DNA of 64,000 nt from Misgurnus anguillicaudatus (Eukaryota > Chordata > Actinopteri > Cypriniformes > Cobitidae), in the NCBI RefSeq assembly GCF_027580225.2, contig NC_073354.2, positions 21,287,001-21,351,000 of the forward strand. Reading direction: 5' to 3'. The translations under genes were made by a program, and so were the position numbers. Positions 37,911 to 48,825 of this stretch are shown here, piece after piece (the first letter of the stretch is position 1; every line of letters begins with the position of its first letter). The notes beneath the pieces were generated by a model. It made no database searches and was not told the origin of the DNA. It worked only from the letters and a program-made list of their open reading frames with translations.

Positions 37911-39952
37911 GTTGGTGATATTTTTACTTCAGTAACAATAAAGATATTTGGAAGATATATCCTTTCTGTATTTATTTCCTTTCTGTATTTTTATGTTGTT
38001 ACTGCTGAAATTGTCTATAGGTGGCGCTAAGAGGCTGGTTTGCCAACCGCTACCAAACATCACAAAAAGATTGCGCTTATGTTTAGCAGAGGCACTGCAT
38101 TAACGCTAATAATGTTGTAAATAACGTTCAATTTCTTGCAAGAACTGATCGAGTGGCTTCACAAGACGTCAGTATGTCACCATTAGTTTTGGGGATTACT
38201 TTTGTAATGGATATATCTGTTTTCTGATCTATCAAAGTGGCACACATTTTATGAAACACAGAGCAACTGCTGTTTCAGCAAAATATCCTTTTTATTGTCT
38301 TACTAAAGAAAAAATGTCACCAACATATTAGATTGCCTGAGGGTAAATAAACAGCAAATTTTCATTTTTATGGTGAACTATCCCTTAAGAGACCAAAAAT
38401 ACATGACTTTCAGAATGTCTTAGTATTTGGTGTGTCCTCAATAGATCTGAATTTAGTTTTTTTTTTATTTCTTTATTGCTTCGTATTAGTTCCAGCATAA
38501 TTTTCAAATACCATTTTGTGTGCTTCAGTGTAAGTAGGGACATTTTGCCTTTTGCGCAAAGGACTTAAAATGGTCAATGCCAAAAATATGTTTATTTGAT
38601 CAGTGGCCTATTAAACTTGTGCAGAATCCTGGTTATTTTTCAGTAGTTTTATATTATTTACCTGATTGTTTAAAAATGATCTTGTAAGTTCTTTGTTGTG
38701 CAGTTTTTTTAATGTGACTTTACTGTATTTTATACAGTATGTTTTTACAATAGTATATCCAGCACCTGAGGATTGGCTTAGGTAGTAGTCGAATGCCTGG
38801 GCCAAGTCGTGCATTCGATTTTTTCCTTAGTTGTCAGAGAAGATTAATTCTACTTTGTTTAATAGGCTTTGAATCAGTGATGCATGGAGTTTAAATGAAA
38901 TTAGTCAACAGGATGCAGAGGAAAACCTTTTTCTACAAATTTCATTTTGATCATGCACTGTTTCCGTCACTAGAGCTCACCTGAGGGTAACAATGCATAC
39001 CAAGCCAGGATTTTTTTTTTTTTGGCCCACAGTGTCCTTACTGCTGAAGTTTTTCCTCTATAGCTTGAAAAGTTAGCTATACTTTTGTTATATTAGTTTC
39101 AAATACTTTGTATTTAAATGTATCAGTAGATTTCTATAGCTGGTTGTTAGTGTTACAAACACATTCTTTATTTAATGTGGCATTTCTAAATATGATCAAG
39201 ATTAAGTTATTTTAATGTGTGTTAAATCAATGAAAACTTTTTTTACTTTTAATTGTCAAAATCATGTATGGGTCTATGTTGTGTATATATATATTTTTTT
39301 TTTCATAATTTGATTTGGAAATGTAGAATAGCAACACTGTCACCAATTAGCTTACCATCTATTTAGTTAGTGTCATGTGTAATTACCTGCTGTGTGTTTG
39401 ACAATTAATGTTGTTTAGATTGCAACTCACTGCGGATGTCACTAATCTGTCAGATCAATTATACAAACAAGACTCTGCCATTAGGAAAATTTTCCGGCAA
39501 ATGTTTGTACATTGATAAAAACATGGATAAGAAAAGTTAAATGTGGTTAGGCAAATCTCCATGACATTACCTTTTTCTTATTGATTGTACTAAATTATTT
39601 GAGCACCGGGATATGTAGATAATTTAGCTAGTATTTTAGTACCATGGTAAAAAATATATAATGGCATGCCATGAAATGATAATATCATGGTGCTTTGATA
39701 TATCGTAGCTGCCCGATGATGTCCAAAACGGTTACATTTCAGGAAGTGAAAAAAAGCAGTTGAATGTAGCATTGTCATACTTGGTACGGCATCTTTACAT
39801 GTAACCATATTCTTGCCAGTGTAATGATATAATCCACATTTGACCAAAATTGAGTTTAAATGGACATACGTACATATTTTACAGTAATGTCGATACGCGT
39901 TCTTCCGATCATTAATTTGAATGGCCAAGTCGCATTTCATATTGACAGATGA
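37911..39952. other. No recognised feature
   Basis: AT-rich, with homopolymer T runs near 38457 and 39011. The 116-codon minus frame at 39590-39940 has no family resemblance; words such as TAGTACCATGGTA suggest an old repeat beneath it. Confidence 0.45.
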
Positions 39953-40014
39953 ATACGCTCAGTTTATTAAATAGCCTACGTCTTAGTTTATTAAATACGC
40001 TTAGTTTATTTAAT
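39953..40014. repeat. Short tandem repeat, about 20-bp unit, three copies
   Basis: Three imperfect units of ACGCTTAGTTTATTAAAT with small insertions. Confidence 0.85.
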
Positions 40015-40091
40015 ATTAATTATACATTTATTAAATGTCTCTTGCAAACTAGGGACAATGAATCAATACACTGGCATGGTAATGCTAGACA

Positions 40092-40510
40092 CCAGGGGCG
40101 TCAGTTTGTGTTGAAAAGTGGTGGGGACAAAAGATCAGATAAAAAACTTTACTGCAGGACGGTAAAAATATCGAATAGTGGCGCATCAAAAATGGGCATA
40201 ACGTAGGCCAGTCAACAACAAGAAAATACCCTCAACAATGTCGACTGCACACATGTAATCCTGCAACACCAGCTCAACCGAACAGTCCCAAAGCACCATA
40301 CCGTTGAAAACAGCAGCGCGTTTAGTCAATGATTGCAATGAATTTCATTACATATGTAAAAGAAAACACACCATAAGCATACAACGCAACATATGTGACC
40401 CTGGACCACAAAACCAGTCTTGAGCATCGCTTGATTTTTCAGAACATTTGAACCAAATGCTTTCAAAAAGTGGTGGGATGTCCCCAGCGTCACCAGTGTA
40501 AATAACACCT
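40092..40510. mobile_element. Probable hAT-like insertion flanked by ATGCTAGACA
   Basis: The 10-mer ATGCTAGACA occurs exactly at 40082-40091 and 40511-40520, longer than but including an 8-bp hAT duplication. The left end reads CCAGGGGCGTCAG with AAAGTGGTGGGGAC; the right end AAAGTGGTGGGATGTCCCC then CAGCGTCACCAGTG. A fragment TGTGACCCTGGACCACAAAA near 40395 belongs to a widespread fish repeat. Confidence 0.65.
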
Positions 40511-42044
40511 ATGCTAGACAGATAATTTGTTTGCACAGTCCTACCGTAATTTTGTCACTCCTAGATGTAAGTCTGGCATCAGGGGGAAACGTTTACCTCG
40601 ATGAAGGAAAGTCATTGTCTCACCAGGCTATGTTTATTCAGCTATATCCAGTGCTGAGCTTCGATGAAACTTTACGAGACCGGCGAGATGCTTTCGCAGG
40701 GCGGGAGATATGTGGCGTGATTGACAGCTTTGACACCAAATGGATATACGTGAAAATCAGATGACATGATTTTCTTTTCTTCGGCCATTTAGGTATGTGA
40801 AGCATACTGTATACGGAAATGAACCTGGACATTCAATCCATCGAAAAATCTCAAAATCTGCAAAAGGGACATACATGGTTTTCATCGGACAGCGACGATA
40901 TACAGCATTTCATGTACAGTACTGTACTTTACCATAGTACTGTATTTACATGATTGTCAAAGGTACTTCAGAGAAAAACTTATGACAGTACAACAGCACA
41001 GAACAAATGGTTTCGCTATGGTTTTTTTGTCATTTCATTGTTAGAGCCATCTCTGTGACATCATTTCTGTCTCAGATTGACCTTTACATTTGTAGCACAG
41101 AATGTCTCTCTGTTGTGTCTCAAAGTTCAGATAATGTCAGAGTACTAAAGCTTGTGTCCTGACATCATTGCACAATCCTCTTAACATATTCTTGTCAGCC
41201 TTTGTTACAGTTTTTATTTAAAATGTATCTGAATGTTATTTCTAAATAATTTCATGGTTTAGCATTTGACTAATAATTATTTGTCTCTATAAAACCGTTA
41301 TTTCTGGGCACACTGGAAGAAAAAGCTTAAGGAAAGTTTGCTGCATTGAAATAAATTATTTATACTGTGCTAAAAATGTGGCGATAAATACACATTAAAA
41401 ACAAAAGAAGTTTATTGCAGTGGCTACAGTGTTTTGTGCAATTAGTACAAAAAGCTGACTCATTAAGTTTTTGGCTGGGTTATATTATTCATACTTTATT
41501 TATTAGCTTATACTACAGTGTACAAATCCTCTAGTGTATTATGATAAGAACTGTAGTACTACATGCACTGAGGCCCAGAGTTTTATCATTATAGCAGACA
41601 ACAATATCTGTCTTCTGAATTCAGATCATGTTTATGTTAGTTATCTGTGTTTGATTCAGTCATCATTCTCTGCTGCAAGTTATCAACTGGAGTGTCAAGC
41701 CTTATGTCTTCATCTGGCAAAGAACAGAATTTGGCGATACGCTGAAGACAAGTAAACAGTGAACAGGAATTCATCATTGGCTGATGCTGTATAGCATTGG
41801 ACGTCATTGTCATCTGGCTGATGACTAAATGCAGCTGCAGCCTCATTGAGAAAATAATTACACTTTATGTGCTTTTATCTGTTTTCATGCTATTCAAACT
41901 AATGGGAACATTGTGTCCTGCAAGTCCACTACTGAATTAATAAGTAGTATTGCATCAATTGATATATTTTTATATAGTTGATTTTCATGTAAATTCTTTA
42001 CAAGCAAATTGGCAGATTTTAATTGTATTCATTGTTTAAGCACG
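40511..42044. other. No gene supported; one unrecognised frame
   Basis: The plus frame at 40531-40764 (FIQLYPVLSFDETLRDRRDA region) is ordinary-looking protein but recognised by no motif, has no supported start and no splice context. The rest is single-copy-looking. ACAGTACTGTAC near 40916 is a short palindrome. Confidence 0.4.
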
Positions 42045-43712
42045 GCCTAAAGGGGTTGTTTCTATTCCCCTAATGAGTAATGGGTGTGTTTTGAGGTATA
42101 ACCCATGAGAGTCTCAGCTCTCATCCCCTTTAAAAGCCAGTTGCGCTGGCGCCATGCTGATTTCTTATTTAGATGGTGGAATTTGTAAACTGAAAAACTA
42201 AGCAGAGGAAGAAGAGCACCAGTTTAAGATTGATAATTTTCATTTGTATTGAAGATGTTATTTTTTGGTATTAAAACCTTTAAAGTCGTTTTCTTTCAGT
42301 CATGGAAGTAAAATTACCAGAGTTTAATTGCTGTAAATGAATGAATAGCCTACATGATCTGTGTTATCTCAAAAAATAATTTTGAGATAATTTTTATAAT
42401 TTTAGACCAATGCCCCTATTCATAAAGATTCTAAGAGTCCTCTCAGAAAACTCTTAATTTAGCTTAAAAACTTTTACGTAGCTTAAGAGCTATTCGGGAC
42501 TGATCTGAGAGCAACTCTGAGTAAGGAAAAGACAAAAACTTTTATTTTAGTGAGGAGGCGGGGTTGACCCTGTTGCTACGTGTGACACAATCTTTTGAAG
42601 ACTGTGATTGGTTGGTTGTCCAAGAAGAAAGAAAAAGAGTGCTTTAAGTATAGGATCAACAAGATTTTTTGGAAAAATCTGCGGAATGATTTTAAATGTT
42701 TTTAGAAGATATTAGAGAAATAAAGCTATAAATATTACAAAATTGCATCTAACATAATTACTTTTTTAAGGCCTACAATGAAAATGAATACATCAAACCA
42801 ATGAGTTCTCTGAATTAAACTGGACCAACATGAACCAGATAATGTGCATGTCAAGATAGAATGATAGTTTGTATATAAAATGACATATTAATGTTTATAG
42901 TGTTATATAGCAGAATAAAAAAGTTTGTGTTAATATGTTCTCATTATGAATTTGGCCCTGAACATCAATTTGAGTATATAGTATACTTATTAATATATAT
43001 TTATGTACATGCTGTTAATTTCATACTTATTTGATAGGAAATAAACAGTGACACAATGATTCTGTACGTTTGTGTGATTACTTTGCTTATAGTTGTGGTT
43101 TTTCTAGTTACCGAATCGGTTACTAGTTAATGTAGTGATTACTTTTATTTCTGGCGCTATATTATATTATTATATCCCTTATAAGATCGGTCACAAACAT
43201 GATTCCTGCACAATCTAATGTGTTGCATGTTATTAACTTACTGTCATGGATTGTGTGCAACATTTTTTGTCTCCCTCTTTGTGTTTTGTCCACTTTCCCG
43301 GTTGCTAAAAAATTTCTTAAGCCTCTTAAAAGTCCTCGTCTGTGCTCTTAACAATTTTGAATTTAAGACCTCTTTTAAGGGTTAAGATGCTTTCTGAATT
43401 ACTTTTTTCTTTACTAGGATTTTTTCTTTAATTTTAAGAGTAAACGCCCACATTTCTAAGAATTTTCTTAGAATTGCGTCACTAGGAGCTACTTTTGCAT
43501 TAAGATTCTTTATGAATACGGGCCCAGGTTTTTGTTGGTCAATGGCGTAGTCTATTTTAGTTGCCTCAAAATAGCAACGCACCAACAATGCGCCTGAACA
43601 CACCTAATTTTCAGACCAGAACACCATGGGTGCAAAATTGGGCACGAATGCATTTGCTATTTAAACAACGTGGTGCTAAACATGAAAAATACACTTGTGT
43701 ATGATAGAGTTC
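42045..43712 (-). mobile_element. Harbinger-like element, family B, copy 2, interrupted
   Basis: Reverse-oriented relative of 3328-4530: shares GAGAGTCTCAGCTCTCAT, CCAGTTGCGCTGGCGCCATG and, on the right, GCCTCAAAATAGCAACGC and ATTTTCAGACCAGAACACCA. The left tip is truncated and the GCGC words are decayed, so it is older than copy 1. A 1.1-kb element split it at 42409/43524. Confidence 0.85.
42410..43523. mobile_element. Nested DNA element with GCCCSTATTCATAAAG ends
   Basis: Inverted ends GCCCCTATTCATAAAG and, reversed, GCCCGTATTCATAAAG, followed by mirrored TCTAAGA/CTTAGAA words. Copy 1 of the host element gives the empty site: TTTAGACCAGGTTTTTG there is split here into TTTAGACCA and CCAGGTTTTTG, so CCA (42407-42409; 43524-43526) is a 3-bp duplication, as in PIF/Harbinger. 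No transposase frame remains. Confidence 0.9.
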
Positions 43713-43802
43713 TTAAAGAGTACATATACAAGATGTTTATTTGATTGTTAACAAGTCATACTAAAAATCTGTAGTTATGATATGGAAGGTTTTTTAGCTG
43801 CG

Positions 43803-43955
43803 CTTAACCCAGAATCTGGTGAGAAAGGGGACAAACCCAACTTTTGGGTTGAATTAACCCAGAAAATGTTTATATTTGACCCAACAATGGGTTAAATTGA
43901 CTCCCTTTTGGCCCAATGTGGGGTTTAAAATAATCCAGCATTTTTCAAAGTGTGT
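43803..43955. repeat. AACCCA/TGGGTT hairpin repeat, copy 3
   Basis: GACAAACCCAACTTTTGGGT, TTGAATTAACCCAG, GACCCAACAATGGGTTAAAT and a final CATTTTTCAAAGTG. Confidence 0.75.
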
Positions 43956-45416
43956 TTCTCCATATTTTACCTAACCATGGGTTGAAAAATCAGAAATGTA
44001 GTTTTGGTGAATCATTACTGTATGCACCAATGACTTCAACCTAAATTTTGCTAAGTCATGTGATGGTGCATTGTTTCTTGATCGAGTGCATGAAAACATT
44101 TGGCCTGCAGATTGATCACTCATTTAAAAGCACCAATCTCCCATCTTGTAGAAATCCCTGTATTTACATTAAATTGCCCTTTGCCAACTTAAAATCACAG
44201 AAGAGCTTCTGATAATTCGAAAGGTGAGAACTTGTAGCCTACCCCCTTATTTCTCAACCCCATGTAATACATCAAGTGCGCGTTTGATGTCACACAGTTT
44301 ATCAGACATTTCAGCTTGTCTCAACCACGCAGAGCTCCCAGGGGTCTACGCTACAGACCAGCGAGCGCTGCGAGGAAAGCCAAGCTGTGTGAACTCGGTG
44401 TCTGGCACATACAAATGGCCCACTTTAACTGCGTTCTTGTAGCTTTCTCCTGTGAGGAAACAGCCATAAGTCAGATGAATGATTGCTGATGACCCTCCGG
44501 GCAGCTCTAGAGCCACATTTATGGCCATGACAAAAAGTATTACCCGAAATCTGTGAGGTGCAGACTTTTAATGCTTTTAAATGGTCTCTTCTGAGTAACG
44601 TCTACACGCTGAGACAAATATAAGCACAGTCACTGTGAATTCTGCGGCTCCCCTTGCCAAAACCCAGTGACCATGCAGAGACCAAATAAACAATTAAAAA
44701 GGAATCTGTTTTCTGACAAGAAAATAGATGAGCATGTTTGTTTGTAGACATTCCTACGGTTAATGTCAGTGTAAAGGAACAAGAAATACAAGATAAGAGA
44801 CAGGTAAATGCACACTTAGAAAAGCAGTGAAGCGAACCATCTGGTGAAGTGGAAACTTAGATAAACATTTGTAAGCAGGCTTGACAGTAAAGAGGAGAAA
44901 GTCCTTACTGGTTGTGGCACCATGGCAGTTGCTTAGAGTTTAAAATGTAATCAATATGTAAATTGTTTTTTTCTTTGAAAAAAAATTTAGATTGTGGCCA
45001 TTTCAGGAATATAAATAGCAAACGCTTTCTTCGGCAAATGACACAAAAGGTTTAGATAAGCCATCTGTGTCCATCTAAATGCATCACAATGTGCAGGATG
45101 GAGAAGAAAAGCAGACAATAGCAAACGTCTAAAGCTCATTGTTTCCTGGTTTATTGTCAATAGTTGATGACTCATTCCTCGAGTTTGTTATGGTGGATAT
45201 TACCAATGTGAATTCTCAGAATTATGGTGATATTGTTTGGTTAACAGTAAACACTTTTTGAACAATATAAAAAATTATAAATATGAAAAATTAAACTAAT
45301 TAAGAGTGTGTTTACTTAAAATATGTAAGACTTTAATTGTTGAAATACTTTGCCCTATCATCTCTAAATAAGGTAAAAGAAGATGTAGTTTTATATTTAG
45401 TGTCCCAAAACTCAGT
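43956..45416. other. No gene supported; unrepetitive block at 44210-44530
   Basis: The region 44210-44530 is non-repetitive and GC-richer than average, with overlapping frames on both strands (44224-44442; 44346-44528) but no protein motif. It may be conserved non-coding DNA; the rest is AT-rich without features. Confidence 0.3.
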
Positions 45417-46058
45417 TTAAAGGAAATATGCTCATTTTCCAGCTCCCCTAGAGATAAACGTTTGATTTTTACCGTTTTGGAATCCATTCAGATGATCTCC
45501 GGGTCTGACGCTACCACTTTTAGTATAGCTTAGCATAATCCATAGAATCTGATTAGACCATTAGCATGGCGCTAAAAATAACCAAAGAGTTTCAATATTT
45601 TCTGACGGAAAATTAAAAGTTGCAGTATGGCTAGGAACTATTACTCAATGCCTGAAAATAGTCCCCTTGGTAACTTTCAATAGCAGGGGACTATTTTGAG
45701 GCGCTGCGTTATATCATTGCACCGCAGCCATGTTACGGCAAAGTCCTTGATTATTACGCAGGAATGAGAGTATAGTTCCTAGCCATATCACAACTTTTAA
45801 TTTTCTGTCTGTCTTAGTACACAACGTAACTACAGAAGAGTCACGTTTTAAATAGGAAAAATATCTAAACTCTTTGGTTATTTTTAGCGTGATGCTAATG
45901 GTCTAATCAGATTCAATGAATTATGCTGAGCTATGCTAAAAGTGGGAGCGCCAGACCCGGAGATCAGCTGAATGGATTCCAAAACGGTAAAATCAAATGT
46001 TTAACTCAAGGGGAGCTGGAAAATTAGCATATTTTTAAAAAGTGGAGTGTCCCTTTAA
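45417..46058. mobile_element. TTAA-flanked fold-back MITE, family L, copy 2
   Basis: TTAA at 45417-45420 and 46055-46058. The right end is intact (AAAAAGTGGAGTGTCCCT); the left end has lost about 20 bases after AGG and resumes at AAATATGCTCATTTTCC. The two arms of this copy are mirror images through most of their length, pairing for more than 200 bp each (GATTAGACCATTAGCATGGC against its complement near 45893). Confidence 0.93.
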
Positions 46059-47444
46059 AACTAGTGTAATGAATGGAACATCATCTGAAATTTTGATGCA
46101 TAAACCATTATATATCTGAATAAACAGTTACATTGAAAATTAACAATTGAATTGAATTAACGATTACCAATTAATTATTAATTCAATTTAGGTAAGTTCG
46201 ACTTCTGCTTTAGTAATAGCATATGCTTGAGCTGACATGGACTGCATAGATGTGTATTGAAAAATAAAATAATGGTCCCTCTAATTTGGAATATGTTTTT
46301 CAGTTCATTTACCAAAGGATAACTGGGAGTCTCGTAGTATTGTTGTGTGCTGTGTATGTGGTCACTCCTGACAGTCTTGATTGTTCCACACATTTAATTG
46401 CCTCTTTGTTAAGACAAGGTGTAGCTGCCAACACTGCACCTGCTTTAGAGACTTGTATTCTCCACCTTCTCACCACCCACATTCTGGCAACACTAATGCG
46501 CTTCAGCCATTGGACCAAACCTTAGCACCATCAGAACATGATAAAGTTGTTATTGTGCAATGAGGAGGGTGCGATTAGCAAGAAGGGGTCATGATGTCAT
46601 AAAAAATCCTCTCTGGGGTTACGGTTGTAAAGGACAAAGAAGAGAATTAATGAAGAGGAATTGTCTGTGTCCGCTCAGATTAGTCAGCATGGGTCTCAAT
46701 GCAAGCTGTGAAATCCATCATGTTAGGATATCTAATTACGTGTTTATAATTGCATTGGGCATCTAATCTCTTTCGATGAGAGAAAATAGATGTGCCCGAA
46801 ATGGCACAGAAACGTTGGGATAGTTTTAAGAGCAGGCGCACCTGCACGGAGCAAAATTATGCTCGATTATGGCTCCTAAACAGAATAATTAACAGCATTG
46901 CGAACCTTTAGCACCCACTCGCTGATTGAGTGCTCTGACATCAGCTACAATGCTATGTTAATTTCAGCAATTTTTGCTAAATAACTCTCTGTCAGTTTTT
47001 ACAATAATCTCTCACTGTCAGTTAAACTGTGCCGAAGATCAAAAGCATTGGACGTAATGGAAAACTCTCTATCACTTCTCAAATGCATGTTCAAGCTGTT
47101 GCATGCAAATTAACTTTAAAATCGTAGAACATCGAGTTTCATTAGATCAGGTTTATTAACCATATTGGTGAAAATAAAAGTTTCGTTTCTTAAATTCTAA
47201 TTCCTAATAGTCAATTTGTTTATATTTTGTTGTTTGACATGTAACAGACTTTATATGTAATATATAATATATACAATGTATGAAGAGCTCAAATGCAAAA
47301 CACTCTAAGTGCGTCTGACATGTTTTCTTTTAGATTAGCAATTTTTTCAGGTTTTTATTTTTTTAGATTCAGTAATTTCACTTTAACATCAATGAAAAGG
47401 TTATTAGTCGGTAATGCCTTATTTTCACACTTTTGTATTTCACT
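46059..47444. promoter_or_regulatory. Unrepetitive block, candidate conserved non-coding DNA
   Basis: From about 46280 to 47100 there are no repeats and no family-like frame, with several homeodomain-type cores (TCTAATTACGTG, TATAATTGCATT, AATAATTAACAGC). Short overlapping frames at 46286-46766 are not supported. Interpretation as regulatory DNA is a guess from motif texture. Confidence 0.22.
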
Positions 47445-47690
47445 CTAAAAAAGGTTGGGTTATTTTTTACCCATGTTGAGTAAATATTGGACATAACACA
47501 CAACTGGGTTAAAATTGACCCACTGCTGGGTTGTTTTACCCCAACTGCTGGATTATTATAACCCATAGTTTCATAATAACAACCCAACATTATCATTATT
47601 AACCCAGCATTGGGTAATTTTTAACCCAGCATGTGTTTGGTTCAAATATTTACCCAACATGGGTCAAAAATAACCCACCTATTATGGTAT
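47445..47690. mobile_element. AACCCA/TGGGTT hairpin MITE, copy 4
   Basis: CACTCTAAAAAAGGTTGGGTT at the left and many mirrored units (CTGCTGGGTTGTTTTACCCC, TTAACCCAGCATTGGGTAAT, TTTACCCAACATGGGTCAA). The most complete of the four copies, about 245 bp. Confidence 0.8.
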
Positions 47691-47802
47691 TTAACAATTT
47701 TTACTGTCTTTTGCTGAAAAAATACGTGCAACTCTGTACTTTCTGAATAAAGGTAAAAGGCTCAAAAATTCCAACCTCATCTCACTATTTTTGGGATTAG
47801 AA

Positions 47803-47824
47803 AACCCTAACCCTAACCCTAACC
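47803..47824. repeat. Short interstitial telomere-like repeat
   Basis: AACCCTAACCCTAACCCTAA runs for about 3.5 units of the vertebrate telomere hexamer, too short to be a true telomere. CCCTAA-like words continue through the next 600 bp. Confidence 0.9.
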
Positions 47825-47839
47825 TTTCTGTGGCATAAA

Positions 47840-48015
47840 ATGATGTAAAAATAGTATAAACCAATAATTAAAGTGACATAACCCATCTGGAAAAAAATAG
47901 TACAGTGTAAACCAATAGTTAAAGTGACATCCTAACCCAAACCCCAAATCTAACCCCAAACTTTTTTTAAAAATAGTAAAAACAATTGCGTAACCAATAA
48001 GTGAAACTGACATAG
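47840..48015. repeat. Degenerate tandem repeat, three units
   Basis: Three variants of a roughly 50-70 bp unit: AAAATAGTA, then a spacer, then AACCAATAATTAAAGTGACA. Spacers between units are CCCTAA/CCCCAAA-like. Confidence 0.75.
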
Positions 48016-48075
48016 AAAGTCTGTTGTACGGATATGGAAAAATGCGGATATCCGTGACAATGACATGGATAAATG

Positions 48076-48561
48076 CAACCCATCCTCACCCCATGTCGTC
48101 AATATTTGACGACACTTGACCATTCGTCAATATGTGACGGGGAGGGTATACCTTTCGCGTCATTTTTTGACGAACTGGGGACTTCAATACAATTAGGTCC
48201 GTTGCATTCTCTTTCCTATTTTCTTACCATTTTCGCGTCGGTTTAGGGTTAGATTTACATAATGACATCCCTACCCAAACCTAACTCTAACCCTAACGCC
48301 AGGTGACAACTGTCGTACCTAACTCTAACCCCAACGCCAGGTGACAACTGTTTAATTTCGCGTACACTGTTTAATTTTGCGCAATCTAACCCTAAACCGA
48401 CGCGAAAATGGTAAGAAAATAGGAAAGAGAATGCAACGGACGTAATAGTATTGAAGTCCCCAGTTCGTCAAAAAATGACGCGAAAGGTATACCCTCCCCG
48501 TCACATATTGACGAATGGTCAAGTGTCGTCAAATATTGACGACATGGCGTGAGGATGTGTT
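48076..48561. mobile_element. Near-perfect hairpin element, family M, copy 1
   Basis: 486 bp flanked by exact 8-bp repeats GATAAATG (48068-48075; 48562-48569). The ends read AACCCATCCTCAC and, reversed, AACACATCCTCAC; the two arms mirror each other for about 190 bp with few differences. Each arm has three CGTCA-N5-TGACG inverted half-sites. The loop holds two direct repeats of CTAACYCCAACGCCAGGTGA type. No coding frame. The 8-bp duplication suggests mobilisation by a hAT-type or other 8-bp transposase. Confidence 0.95.
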
Positions 48562-48749
48562 GATAAATGAGCTATACCACGGAACTTTGTGAGATCATGT
48601 TGAAAAATTCGTTCAATTTTCTAATGTGTTTGATAAACCTTCGTAAAAAGCTCTTGCAGCTCGACAATTGAAATCTGATTTATGCATGCCTTTGTTCATG
48701 CAATTCTTCTGTGCAATTAGAGGACTTTGCTGACAAATTGACGTGGCGT

Positions 48750-48825
48750 TTAACCTCTTAAGACCCAAGCTTTGGTTTGTCTTTTTTTAGATTTTTTTAG
48801 GTTAAGGGATTCTGCCAATATTTGT
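48750..48825. mobile_element. Left-end fragment of the CCTCYTAAGACCYRAG TTAA MITE
   Basis: TTAACCTCTTAAGACCCAAG and CTTTGGTTTGTCTTTTTTT match the left end of 21874-22059. No right end was found. Confidence 0.75.

Noticed and set aside
39590..39940. 116-codon minus-strand frame
   Set aside because: No motif, no splice context, and words such as TACCATGGTA suggest repeat-derived DNA.
40531..40764. 77-codon plus frame with ordinary protein-like composition
   Set aside because: No recognised domain, the start codon has no supported context, and it is next to a transposon-like insertion.
20208..47690. AACCCA/TGGGTT repeats as a CRISPR-like or tandem array
   Set aside because: The units are irregular, in both orientations and without spacers; they are small hairpin repeats in a eukaryotic genome.
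47803..47824. True telomere or chromosome end
   Set aside because: Only about 3.5 hexamers, embedded in ordinary sequence on both sides.
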